A DNA stretch of 13,483 bases from Clostridiales bacterium. GTDB taxonomy: Bacteria; Bacillota; Clostridia; Saccharofermentanales; Saccharofermentanaceae. Positions 1 through 6,317 of this stretch are shown here, piece after piece. The position numbers were made by a program, and so were the translations under genes. The notes beneath the pieces were generated by a model. It saw nothing but the letters and a program-made list of their open reading frames with translations. It was not told the DNA's origin and searched no databases. The stretch spans positions 1-13,483 of the forward strand of contig JAFGGR010000116.1 in assembly GCA_016930475.1 (NCBI GenBank), in the 5' to 3' direction. Within the stretch, counting starts at the first letter, position 1. The number at the start of each line of letters is the position of its first letter.

Positions 1-1
1 C

Positions 2-400
2 CGCGTGACCGAGGAATGCTTCTGGAAGGGCCTGGAACAAGCCAAAGCCGGCAACCGGATTGGGGACATTTCCGCCGCGATTCAGCGCCATGCGGAAGCG
101 CACGGTATGGGAGTCGTGAGGCAATTGGTCGGACACGGGATCGGCGAGCACCTTCATGAAGACCCGGACGTCCCGAATTTCGGGCGGGAGGGTCACGGCC
201 CGAGGATCTTTGAAGGTTTGGTCATTGCCGTCGAGCCGATGATCAACGCGGGAGGCGCCGCGGTACGGATGCTTGAAGATCGTTGGACGATCGCGACGGC
301 AGACGGCAGGAATTCGGCGCACTATGAGAATACGTTTGCGATCACGGGGAACGGACCGGAGATCACGACGCTCATTGACGCTTTGGGAGGCGGCCGTTGA
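2..400 (+). CDS. map: Methionine aminopeptidase, type I, C-terminal half (5' truncated by window edge)
   Basis: This enzyme removes the initiator methionine from new proteins in the cytoplasm using two metal ions. The frame is open to the left edge (codons CGC, GTG, ACC from base 2), so only about the last 132 of roughly 250 residues are present and the true start lies outside. Counting GTG at base 5 as residue 1, the visible hallmarks are GHGIG with metal-ligand His44, the substrate histidine in HEDP (His51), the metal-ligand glutamate in AVEPM (Glu77) and the last ligand in HYENTFAIT (Glu108). The first metal-binding aspartates are outside the window. The stop overlaps the TTG start of the next gene, which suggests translational coupling. 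The position just before the KOW gene and infA is standard for Firmicutes. Family assignment is secure. Confidence 0.95.
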   Translation, partial: RVTEECFWKGLEQAKAGNRIGDISAAIQRHAEAHGMGVVRQLVGHGIGEHLHEDPDVPNFGREGHGPRIFEGLVIAVEPMINAGGAAVRMLEDRWTIATADGRNSAHYENTFAITGNGPEITTLIDALGGGR

Positions 401-708
401 TTTCGGACGTGACGAAGGGTATTCCCGTTGTTTATTCGCTTTTGGGGCGAGACAAAGGCCGAAAATATGTTATTGTGTTTGAGGACGAATCCTTTGTATA
501 CCTCAGCGACGGGAAAGTAAGGCCGCTGGATCGAACAAAGAAGAAGCGCGGAAAGCACGTGCGGCTCGCCGGAACCATATCCCGCGAGCGCGCTGTTTGG
601 ATAGATGACAAGCCGATACGTCCGATCGGGGTTCGAAACGCAGAACTTCGCAAGGCGCTCGTTGCTTGGGACAAAGAAAACTATTTGGAAGGAGAGAAAA
701 ATGGCTAA
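397..708 (+). CDS. KOW-domain RNA-binding protein (L14e/L6e/L27e-like)
   Basis: A 103-residue basic protein of the family found between map and infA in many Firmicutes. It is thought to bind RNA or ribosomes, but its exact role is not established. The N-terminal third looks like a KOW motif: GRDKGRKYVIV at about residues 17-27, followed by a hydrophobic stretch (FVYLSDGKVRPL). A Lys/Arg-rich segment (TKKKRGKHVRL) sits near residues 47-57. I chose TTG at 397 because GGGAGG at 385-390 lies six bases upstream and no ATG or GTG fits better. That start forms a TTGA overlap with the map stop. The 3' end overlaps infA by eight bases (701-708). The tight packing on both sides indicates co-translation with map and infA. 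The family call rests on context plus the KOW-like pattern. Confidence 0.85.
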   Translation: MISDVTKGIPVVYSLLGRDKGRKYVIVFEDESFVYLSDGKVRPLDRTKKKRGKHVRLAGTISRERAVWIDDKPIRPIGVRNAELRKALVAWDKENYLEGEKNG

Positions 709-919
709 AGAAGACGTAATTGAGGTGGAAGGGATCGTTGAAGATGCCCTGCCGAATGCTATATTTCGGGTGAAACTCGAAAACGGGCACATCGTCACGG
801 CACACATTTCGGGCAGACTTCGCCAGAACTACATCAAGATCCTGACCGGGGATCGGGTGACTTTGGAGCTTTCCCCGTATGACTTGTCACGGGGACGGAT
901 CACCTGGCGCGCGAAGTAG
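701..919 (+). CDS. infA: Translation initiation factor IF-1
   Basis: A 72-residue single OB-fold protein that binds the ribosomal A site on the 30S subunit and assists IF2 and IF3 during initiation. The length equals the usual bacterial 72 residues. The conserved stretches EVEGIVEDALPNAIFRVKL, HISGRLRQNYI and LTGDRVTLELSPYDLSRGRI are all present. The ATG at 701 follows GGAAGGAG at 687-694 with a short spacer and overlaps the upstream KOW gene by eight bases. Its stop is followed by a weak A/T-rich hairpin and then a promoter, so infA may end one transcription unit while also reading on into rpmJ. Confidence 0.98.
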   Translation: MAKEDVIEVEGIVEDALPNAIFRVKLENGHIVTAHISGRLRQNYIKILTGDRVTLELSPYDLSRGRITWRAK

Positions 920-928
920 TGAGTTTTG

Positions 929-964
929 CCCAAAAAGGATTTTGAATTGATCTCCTTTTTCGGG
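929..964 (+). terminator. Weak possible terminator hairpin after infA
   Basis: The arms AAAAAGGA (932-939) and TCCTTTTT (953-960) are perfectly complementary around a 13-base loop. CCC (929-931) can pair with GGG (962-964) across one bulged C. The T run is the second arm of the stem and is not a free tail, so termination would be partial at best. The nearby downstream promoter makes a transcript boundary here plausible. Confidence 0.35.
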
Positions 965-972
965 AAAAGCCC

Positions 973-1000
973 TTGCAAAGCGCAGTAATTCTGGTATTAT
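973..1000 (+). promoter_or_regulatory. Sigma-A type promoter ahead of rpmJ
   Basis: TTGCAA (973-978) resembles the -35 box (4 of 6 matches to TTGACA). After 16 bases comes TATTAT (995-1000), matching TATAAT at 5 of 6 positions. It is preceded by TGG at 992-994, giving an extended -10 (TGn). It would drive rpmJ and the alpha-operon genes from about position 1007, leaving a leader of about 65 bases before the rpmJ start. This is based on sequence match only. Confidence 0.6.
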
Positions 1001-1072
1001 ATTATAGCGTGCGCCGGATTGGTGTTCGTTGTCCTGCAAGTTTGCGGGAGTGATTTTAAGGAGGATCGAGAG

Positions 1073-1186
1073 ATGAAAGTTAGACCGTCGGTCAAGCCGA
1101 TGTGTGAAAAATGCAAGGTCATTCGCCGTCACGGAAACGTCATGGTGATTTGCTCTGACCCCAAACACAAGCAGAAACAAGGCTGA
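1073..1186 (+). CDS. rpmJ: 50S ribosomal protein L36 (bL36), zinc-binding form
   Basis: A 37-residue large-subunit protein beginning MKVRPSVKPMCEKC. It carries the C+ zinc ribbon ligands Cys11, Cys14, Cys27 and His32. The length is typical. A very strong ribosome binding site, AAGGAGGA at 1058-1065, precedes the ATG with a spacer of about eight bases. A promoter lies about 70 bases upstream. The usual order infA-rpmJ-rpsM is kept, but 180 bases separate it from rpsM, which is much more than normal for neighbours in this operon. Confidence 0.97.
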   Translation: MKVRPSVKPMCEKCKVIRRHGNVMVICSDPKHKQKQG

Positions 1187-1366
1187 TCATCGTGTGTTCG
1201 CCGGGTCGTTTTCGACAGGCGGCGAAACCTTGATCGCAAGAAACAGGAATATTACATGCACATGTGAAGGCGGCTGCCTCTGCTCATCGGCAGAGGAATC
1301 TTCGCACCGCGTGTTATATATATCTCATAAGAAGAACAAGTAATATTTTTCACGGAGGTGCAACAG
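1187..1366 (+). promoter_or_regulatory. Structured leader between rpmJ and rpsM
   Basis: No gene was found in these 180 bases. Two hairpins are visible. The first is TTCGCC (1197-1202) with GGCGAA (1221-1226), enclosing GTCG-TTTT-CGAC (1205-1216). The second is CCTCTGC (1277-1283) with GCAGAGG (1290-1296) around TCATCG. An 8-base palindrome CACATGTG lies at 1259-1266, and an AT-rich stretch precedes the GGAGGTG ribosome binding site (1354-1360). Neither hairpin has a T tail, so they do not look like terminators. In E. coli, S4 represses the alpha operon through a leader before rpsM. The same gene order, including rpsD, makes that kind of control a reasonable guess here, but I cannot match the E. 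coli pseudoknot itself. Confidence 0.45.
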
Positions 1367-1738
1367 ATGGCACGTATTGCCGGAGTGGATTTACCGAACG
1401 AGAAGCGAGTTGAAATCGCGCTTACGTATATTTTCGGTATTGGCAAAACAACTTCTGCACAGATTTTAAGCGAGACTTCCATTGACCCCGATACACGGAT
1501 GAAGGATTTGTCCGACGATGATTTGGCGAAAATTCGTGAAAAGATCGAATCCAGATTAACGGTCGAGGGAGATCTTCGCAGAGAAGTTTCGATGAACATC
1601 AAGCGACTGACAGAGATCGGCTGCTATCGCGGTCGCCGTCACAGAATGGGGCTTCCCGTACACGGCCAGCGCACGAAGACGAACGCCCGTACCCGTAAGG
1701 GTCCGAAGCGTAGAGCGGCTGGCGGCAAGAAGAAGTAA
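1367..1738 (+). CDS. rpsM: 30S ribosomal protein S13 (uS13)
   Basis: A 123-residue protein of the 30S head that contacts the P-site tRNA and the bridge to the 50S subunit. The N-terminus ARIAGVDLPNEKRVEIALTY and the basic C-terminal tail (GQRTKTNARTRKGPKR) are typical. I chose ATG at 1367. A GTG nine bases upstream (1358) is part of the ribosome binding site GGAGGTG (1354-1360) and would add MQQ, which the family lacks. It starts the tight rpsM-rpsK-rpsD block: only eleven bases separate it from rpsK, and these hold the next ribosome binding site (AGGAGGAG). Confidence 0.98.
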   Translation: MARIAGVDLPNEKRVEIALTYIFGIGKTTSAQILSETSIDPDTRMKDLSDDDLAKIREKIESRLTVEGDLRREVSMNIKRLTEIGCYRGRRHRMGLPVHGQRTKTNARTRKGPKRRAAGGKKK

Positions 1739-1749
1739 GGAGGAGCAAC

Positions 1750-2151
1750 ATGGCTAAGGTTACCAAAAAGACAGTCAGCAGACCGAAGAAAAGAGAGCGT
1801 AAGAATATTGACCGCGGTAACGCTCATATTCATTCGACGTTCAACAATACGATCATAACGATAACAGACCCTTTGGGTAATGCGATATCTTGGGCATCGG
1901 CGGGTGAGATGGGCATGAAGGGATCCCGTAAGGGAACACCTTTCGCGGCTCAGATGGCTGCCGAGGACGCAGCGCGTAAGGCAGTCGATCACGGTATGCG
2001 CACCGTTGAGGTTTTCGTTAAAGGACCCGGAGTCGGACGTGAGTCGGCCATTCGCGCGTTACAGACCGCCGGTCTGGACGTCACGATGATCAAGGATGTA
2101 ACACCGGTTCCGCATAACGGATGTAGACCGCCCAAGAGAAGAAGAGTCTGA
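1750..2151 (+). CDS. rpsK: 30S ribosomal protein S11 (uS11)
   Basis: A 133-residue platform protein of the 30S subunit that lines the mRNA exit region together with S7. It has a basic N-terminal extension (KVTKKTVSRPKKRERKN), the core NIDRGNAHIHSTFNNTIIT and SWASAGEMGMKGSRKGTPFA, and the conserved C-terminus DVTPVPHNGCRPPKRRRV. The length is close to the usual 127-130 residues. The ATG follows AGGAGGAG with normal spacing. It is co-transcribed with rpsM and rpsD. Confidence 0.98.
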   Translation: MAKVTKKTVSRPKKRERKNIDRGNAHIHSTFNNTIITITDPLGNAISWASAGEMGMKGSRKGTPFAAQMAAEDAARKAVDHGMRTVEVFVKGPGVGRESAIRALQTAGLDVTMIKDVTPVPHNGCRPPKRRRV

Positions 2152-2168
2152 TTACGGAGGAGTAAATC

Positions 2169-2786
2169 ATGGCCAGATATACAGATGCATCATGCCGCCT
2201 GTGCCGGAGAGAAGGCGATAAGCTTTTTCTTAAAGGACAGCGTTGCTATTCCACCAAATGTGCGATCGCTCGCAGAAGTTTTGTTCCGGGACAACACGGA
2301 CAAGGCAGAAAAAAGGTATCCGAATACGGACTCCAGCTTCGCGAGAAGCAGAAGACCAAGCGTTTTTACGGACTTTTGGAGAAGCAGTTTCGTCTGACTT
2401 TTGACAGAGCCGTCCGTATGAAGGGCAAGACGGGTGAGAATCTTCTCCTCCTTCTCGAACTTCGCATGGATAATGTCGTATATCGCATGGGCTTCGCGGC
2501 TTCAAGATCGCAAGCGCGACAATTGGTAACACACGGTCACTTCTTGCTGAACGGCAAGAAAGCCGACATCCCTTCCATGACTTTGAAGGCCGGTGATGTG
2601 ATATCGGTTCATCAGGGATCACGCAAATCTCCTGCATTCGAGAATCTTTCGGGCATGCGCCCCATACCGGCTTGGCTGTCCTTTGATGAAGAGACGCTGA
2701 CCGGAAAGATCGTTCAGATTCCTTCTCGTGAGGAAGTGGACCTTGAGGTCAAGGAGACCCTGATCGTCGAGTTGTACTCGAAGTAA
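2169..2786 (+). CDS. rpsD: 30S ribosomal protein S4 (uS4), zinc-binding form
   Basis: A 205-residue primary 16S rRNA binding protein that nucleates 30S assembly. It contains four cysteines, Cys9, Cys12, Cys26 and Cys31 (C-x2-C-x13-C-x4-C), which mark the zinc-binding C+ form. The S4 RNA-binding domain follows in the middle (MDNVVYRMGFAASRSQARQLVTHGHFLLNG). The C-terminus LEVKETLIVELYSK is typical. The start is set by GGAGGAG at 2157-2163. rpsD lies inside the alpha operon, as in E. coli and many Clostridia, whereas in Bacillus subtilis it is elsewhere. This placement matters because S4 is the classical autoregulator of this operon. Confidence 0.98.
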   Translation: MARYTDASCRLCRREGDKLFLKGQRCYSTKCAIARRSFVPGQHGQGRKKVSEYGLQLREKQKTKRFYGLLEKQFRLTFDRAVRMKGKTGENLLLLLELRMDNVVYRMGFAASRSQARQLVTHGHFLLNGKKADIPSMTLKAGDVISVHQGSRKSPAFENLSGMRPIPAWLSFDEETLTGKIVQIPSREEVDLEVKETLIVELYSK

Positions 2787-2827
2787 TCGCCCGTGACCCG
2801 CAACGAAAGTTGCACAAGGAGGAAACT

Positions 2828-3781
2828 ATGATTGATATTATGAAGCCGGTCATCGATTGTGTGGAAGTGGAAGAGAACAATTCGTACGGGAAGTTTGTCA
2901 TTGCTCCTCTGGAGCGTGGCTACGGTACGACTCTCGGAAATTCTCTGCGCAGGGTATTGCTTTCATCTCTGACCGGAGCCGCGGTTACCGCGATCCGTGT
3001 TGAAGGCGTGTATCATGAGTTTTCCACGATCCCCGGTGTTATCGAGGATATGACGGAAATCATACTGAACGTGAAGGGGATTCGGGCCAAGTTGCATTCG
3101 GAAGCCCCCAAGACGGTATACATCAGCACGGATGAGGGCCGCTCCGGAGTAATCACCGCAGGCGATATCGTTCATGACGAAGAAGTCGAAATCATGAATC
3201 CGGATCACGTTATTGCAACGCTGAACGGTTCAGGAAGACTCTTTATGGAATTGACGATCAGCAAAGGCCGCGGTTACTCAACAGCGGATCAGAACAAGCC
3301 GACGACCCAGACGATCGGAGTCATCTCCGTGGACTCTATCTTCACTCCGGTCCGCAAGGCGAACTATACGGTCGAGAATACTCGTGTCGGTGAGCGTACG
3401 GACTTTGACAGCCTGACCCTTGAGGTTTGGACTGACGCCACGATCGAGGTCAACGAAGCACTTTCTGCTGCCGCCTCGATCCTTTGCGAGCATCTGGGGT
3501 TGTTTATCGCGCTGACCGGCAAGGAGAGTTCTTTAAGCTTCCGCGATGCGGACGAGTCCGCGAACAAGAACACGAAGCATGATGTTTTGATCGAGGATCT
3601 GGACTTTTCCGTCCGGACGTATAATTGCCTCAAGAGAGCCGGTATCAATACGATCGGTGATTTGGTGGCGCGTACGGAGGACGAGATGATGAAGGTGAGA
3701 AACCTCGGAAAGAAATCTCTCGAAGAGGTCATACTCAAGCTCGAAGACATGGAACTGACACTGGCGTCCAACGACGATTGA
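2828..3781 (+). CDS. rpoA: DNA-directed RNA polymerase, alpha subunit
   Basis: A 317-residue subunit that dimerises to scaffold RNA polymerase assembly and binds promoter UP elements and activators. The N-terminal domain (about residues 1-230) has the assembly motif GYGTTLGNSLRRVLLSSLTG near residues 31-50 and the dimer-interface pattern. A charged linker (FRDADESANKNTKHD) leads to the C-terminal domain (about 255-310), with LDFSVRTYNCLKRAGI and KVRNLGKKSLEEV, the helix-hairpin-helix DNA-binding surface. I chose ATG at 2828, six bases after AAGGAGG (2816-2822). An upstream in-frame TTG at 2810 lies before that ribosome binding site and was not used. The 41-base gap from rpsD and 39-base gap to rplQ hold only ribosome binding sites. 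Confidence 0.98.
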   Translation: MIDIMKPVIDCVEVEENNSYGKFVIAPLERGYGTTLGNSLRRVLLSSLTGAAVTAIRVEGVYHEFSTIPGVIEDMTEIILNVKGIRAKLHSEAPKTVYISTDEGRSGVITAGDIVHDEEVEIMNPDHVIATLNGSGRLFMELTISKGRGYSTADQNKPTTQTIGVISVDSIFTPVRKANYTVENTRVGERTDFDSLTLEVWTDATIEVNEALSAAASILCEHLGLFIALTGKESSLSFRDADESANKNTKHDVLIEDLDFSVRTYNCLKRAGINTIGDLVARTEDEMMKVRNLGKKSLEEVILKLEDMELTLASNDD

Positions 3782-3820
3782 TTCGTTCAGGCGCAAAGAG
3801 ACAAATAGGAGGATAAACCC

Positions 3821-4345
3821 ATGCCAGGACACAGAAAACTTGGCCGCGCAGGCGATCAGCGTATGACAATACTCAGAAACCTGACGACGGCGCTGATCAT
3901 TAACGGCAAGGTGGTCACCACCGTGGCTCGCGCCAAAGAAGTCAGCAAGATCACAGAGCGCCTGATTACGGCGGCGATCCGTGAGAAGGATAATTTTTCA
4001 TCGAAGGAAGTCTCGTTTTCGAAGGCGAAGTTGGACTCGAAGGGCAAGAAAATGCTCGTTTCCAAGACTTCCAGGAACGGAGCCAAGTACGAAGTGGTCG
4101 ACCGTGAGGTGAAGACCAAAGTCGTACAGGTCGATTCGTCTTCCCGACTGGCCGCCCGCAGAAACATGGCGATTTGGCTGAGGAAAAGTCACGATTCGGA
4201 CCGGAATACCGTGAACCCGATCAACATTCTCTTCAGTGATGTTGCTCCGAAGTACACCAACAGAGCCGGCGGTTACACCCGGATCGTTAAGCTTGGGACC
4301 AGAAGAGGCGACGCATCCGAGATGGCCCAGATCGAACTGGTGTAA
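3821..4345 (+). CDS. rplQ: 50S ribosomal protein L17 (bL17), long form with central insertion
   Basis: A large-subunit protein near the peptide exit tunnel. The ends match the family: MPGHRKLGRAGDQRMTILRN at the start and the VAPKYTNRAGGYTRIVKLG region with MAQIELV at the end. At 174 residues it is clearly longer than the usual 115-130. The extra material is a block of about 50 residues (roughly 58-108) placed between ERLITAAIREKDN and SRLAARRNMAIWL. It is Lys/Ser-rich, includes KGKKMLVSKTSRNGAKYEVV, and looks like a beta-hairpin rather than a second domain. As I recall, similar long L17 forms occur in some Clostridia, so this is probably a clade trait and not an error. The start follows AGGAGG at 3808-3813. 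A terminator lies 30 bases after the stop. Confidence 0.97.
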   Translation: MPGHRKLGRAGDQRMTILRNLTTALIINGKVVTTVARAKEVSKITERLITAAIREKDNFSSKEVSFSKAKLDSKGKKMLVSKTSRNGAKYEVVDREVKTKVVQVDSSSRLAARRNMAIWLRKSHDSDRNTVNPINILFSDVAPKYTNRAGGYTRIVKLGTRRGDASEMAQIELV

Positions 4346-4375
4346 TCGAGACGGAATTCTATACGCGTAAATAAC

Positions 4376-4417
4376 GGGTGCAGGTGTGCGTGAGCGTGCC
4401 GCACCCTTTGTTTTTTT
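4376..4417 (+). terminator. Rho-independent terminator (possible attenuator) touching the ecfA ribosome binding site
   Basis: GGGTGC (4376-4381) pairs perfectly with GCACCC (4401-4406). An inner set of G-C and G-U pairs closes a small loop around 4389-4394. TTTGTTTTTTT (4407-4417) follows directly. It would end the ribosomal operon after rplQ. The ribosome binding site of ecfA, AGGAG (4418-4422), begins at the next base, so any ecfA mRNA must have been started upstream and read through this hairpin. Confidence 0.85.
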
Positions 4418-4427
4418 AGGAGCGACG

Positions 4428-6317
4428 ATGAGTCAGGATATCGATAACCCAATCAAGATACCGGACACGAACGAGGCGGTTCGCGGGGCGGATATTCGCT
4501 TTTCGTACACGCGTCAGGATGCAACGCCGGTTCAGGCCCTGACGGGTGTTTCTCTGATGATCCCCAAAGGTGGGTATGTCGTTCTGATCGGAAGAAACGG
4601 GTCGGGGAAATCGACTTTGGCCAAGCTGATCAATGTGCTTGAGGTTCCCGACGAGGGGACGCTTGCGGTACTGGGTTTGGATACGATGTCCGAGGAAAAT
4701 TTCTGGTATATTCGAAGTCATTGCGGCATGGTTTTTCAGAATCCGGACAATCAAATTGTCGGAACATCCGTGGAGGAAGACGTCGCGTTCGGACCCGAGA
4801 ACCTCGGGATACCGACACCGGAAATACGTCGAAGGGTAGATGACGCGCTGGAATATGTCGGACTTCCGGGCTTAGCGGATCGTATGCCGAGCAGTTTATC
4901 CGGCGGGCAGAAACAGAAGCTTGCGATCGCGGGCGTTTTGGCGATGATGCCCCAAGTGTTGATCCTCGATGAGTCCACCGCAATGCTGGACCCGATCAGC
5001 CGAAACGAATTTCTGGATCTGGTCGAGCGCCTTCGCCTCGAAAAAGGGATCACGGTCATCCATATCACGCACGATATGTCCGAAGCCTATCGCGCCGGTC
5101 ATGTATTCGTGCTCGAAAAGGGCCGTATTGTCATGGAGGGCTCACCGAGTGACGTATTTATCCGTCATGAGCAGATGACGAAGCTCGGACTGGACGTTCC
5201 GGTATTTGCCGGTGTCGTTCTGGAGCTTTGCCGGCAATTGGGTATTTCGCCTCGAAAAGAATATCTGGAATCACGGGATGCGGCACTCGACTCGGTTCGT
5301 TCCATTTTCGGCTCGTTAACAGCGGGTCAAACATCTCTCGTGAAGTCGGAGAAACCGGCCGAACCCAAAATCGAAGCCGACCTTCGCGATATTGTGCTTC
5401 AGGTTAAAAATCTCTCTTATTCGTACGAAGAGCGAAGCCCGATGACGCTTATGGATATTTCCTTTTCGGTGAAAAGAGGCGAGGTTTATTCGGTCATCGG
5501 CCATAGCGGTTCCGGAAAAACGACCCTGATCTCGCATCTGAACGGTCTTATACGCCCGCAGAAGGGTGAGGTCGAACTTTTGGATCCGAAGAGCGGAACG
5601 GTATGGAATACAAGAAAGAATGCCGACGTTAAAGAAATGCGCAGAAGGATCGGACTGCTTTTCCAATATCCGGAGTATCAGCTTTTCGAGGAAACGGTTC
5701 GGAAGGATATCCTTTTCGGACCCCTGAAGATGGGGATGGACAAGGAAGCCGCGGAAAAGAGTCTCATGGACGCGATCCGCTTAGTCGGACTGGATGAGAG
5801 TTATCTCGACCGATCACCCTTTGAACTGTCCGGCGGACAGAAGCGTCGTGTCGCGTTTGCCGGTGTCATCGCGATGGATCCGGAGATATTGGTTCTTGAC
5901 GAGCCCGCGGCGGGATTGGACCCGGTCGGGCGCCGTGATGTTTTTCGATATATTCGCGAACTGAAAAATCTCGGAAAGACGATCATTTTAGTTTCACACA
6001 ATATGGACGAGGCGGCGCGAATATCCGACCGACTATTGGTGCTGTCCGAAGGCCGGGCGATATGCGAGGCCTCTCCGGACGAGTTGTTTTCGAGCCGTGA
6101 AAAAGTGATGGATATCGGATTGGATCTTCCGGAGTCTGTTAAGTTTCTTTGGGAACTAGCGCCGGATTTCCCGGGCTTGGACTTGTCGGTCTACGATGTG
6201 GAACAGGTGGCGGCCGAATTGATCCGTGCGGCCGGGGGTCTGTCCGCCGTACAGGACAAACATCTCGCGGGCGAAACGGACGCGAAGGGATCGCGCCGGG
6301 GGGGCCGGGATGATTAA
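4428..6317 (+). CDS. ecfA: ECF transporter ATPase, EcfA1-EcfA2 fusion (two ABC domains in one chain)
   Basis: This protein powers an energy-coupling factor importer for vitamins or metal ions at the inner face of the membrane. It is 629 residues, about twice a single EcfA, and holds two complete ABC domains. Domain 1 has Walker A GRNGSGKST (55-63), Q-loop Gln104, LSGGQ (157-161), Walker B LILDE (178-182) and H-loop His215. Domain 2 has Walker A GHSGSGKTT (358-366), Gln413, LSGGQ (467-471), LVLDE (488-492) and His524. DESTAMLDP in domain 1 and DEPAAGLDP in domain 2 resemble EcfA1 and EcfA2 respectively. A linker of about 30 residues (295-322) joins them. Normally ecfA1 and ecfA2 are separate genes at this locus. 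The start is ATG 4428, after AGGAG at 4418-4422. The last eight bases overlap ecfT. Confidence 0.95.
   Translation: MSQDIDNPIKIPDTNEAVRGADIRFSYTRQDATPVQALTGVSLMIPKGGYVVLIGRNGSGKSTLAKLINVLEVPDEGTLAVLGLDTMSEENFWYIRSHCGMVFQNPDNQIVGTSVEEDVAFGPENLGIPTPEIRRRVDDALEYVGLPGLADRMPSSLSGGQKQKLAIAGVLAMMPQVLILDESTAMLDPISRNEFLDLVERLRLEKGITVIHITHDMSEAYRAGHVFVLEKGRIVMEGSPSDVFIRHEQMTKLGLDVPVFAGVVLELCRQLGISPRKEYLESRDAALDSVRSIFGSLTAGQTSLVKSEKPAEPKIEADLRDIVLQVKNLSYSYEERSPMTLMDISFSVKRGEVYSVIGHSGSGKTTLISHLNGLIRPQKGEVELLDPKSGTVWNTRKNADVKEMRRRIGLLFQYPEYQLFEETVRKDILFGPLKMGMDKEAAEKSLMDAIRLVGLDESYLDRSPFELSGGQKRRVAFAGVIAMDPEILVLDEPAAGLDPVGRRDVFRYIRELKNLGKTIILVSHNMDEAARISDRLLVLSEGRAICEASPDELFSSREKVMDIGLDLPESVKFLWELAPDFPGLDLSVYDVEQVAAELIRAAGGLSAVQDKHLAGETDAKGSRRGGRDD

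Noticed and set aside
1187..1366. T-box or metabolite riboswitch in the rpmJ-rpsM gap
   Set aside because: No T-box sequence, no terminator/antiterminator pair with a T tail, and no recognised aptamer core. A ribosomal-protein leader fits the context better.
1358..1366. GTG at 1358 as the rpsM start
   Set aside because: It is the end of the GGAGGTG ribosome binding site, and would add three residues not found in S13. ATG at 1367 is correctly spaced.
6226..6309. Upstream in-frame ATG at 6226 as the ecfT start
   Set aside because: It lies deep inside ecfA, lacks a ribosome binding site and gives a basic 28-residue leader foreign to EcfT.
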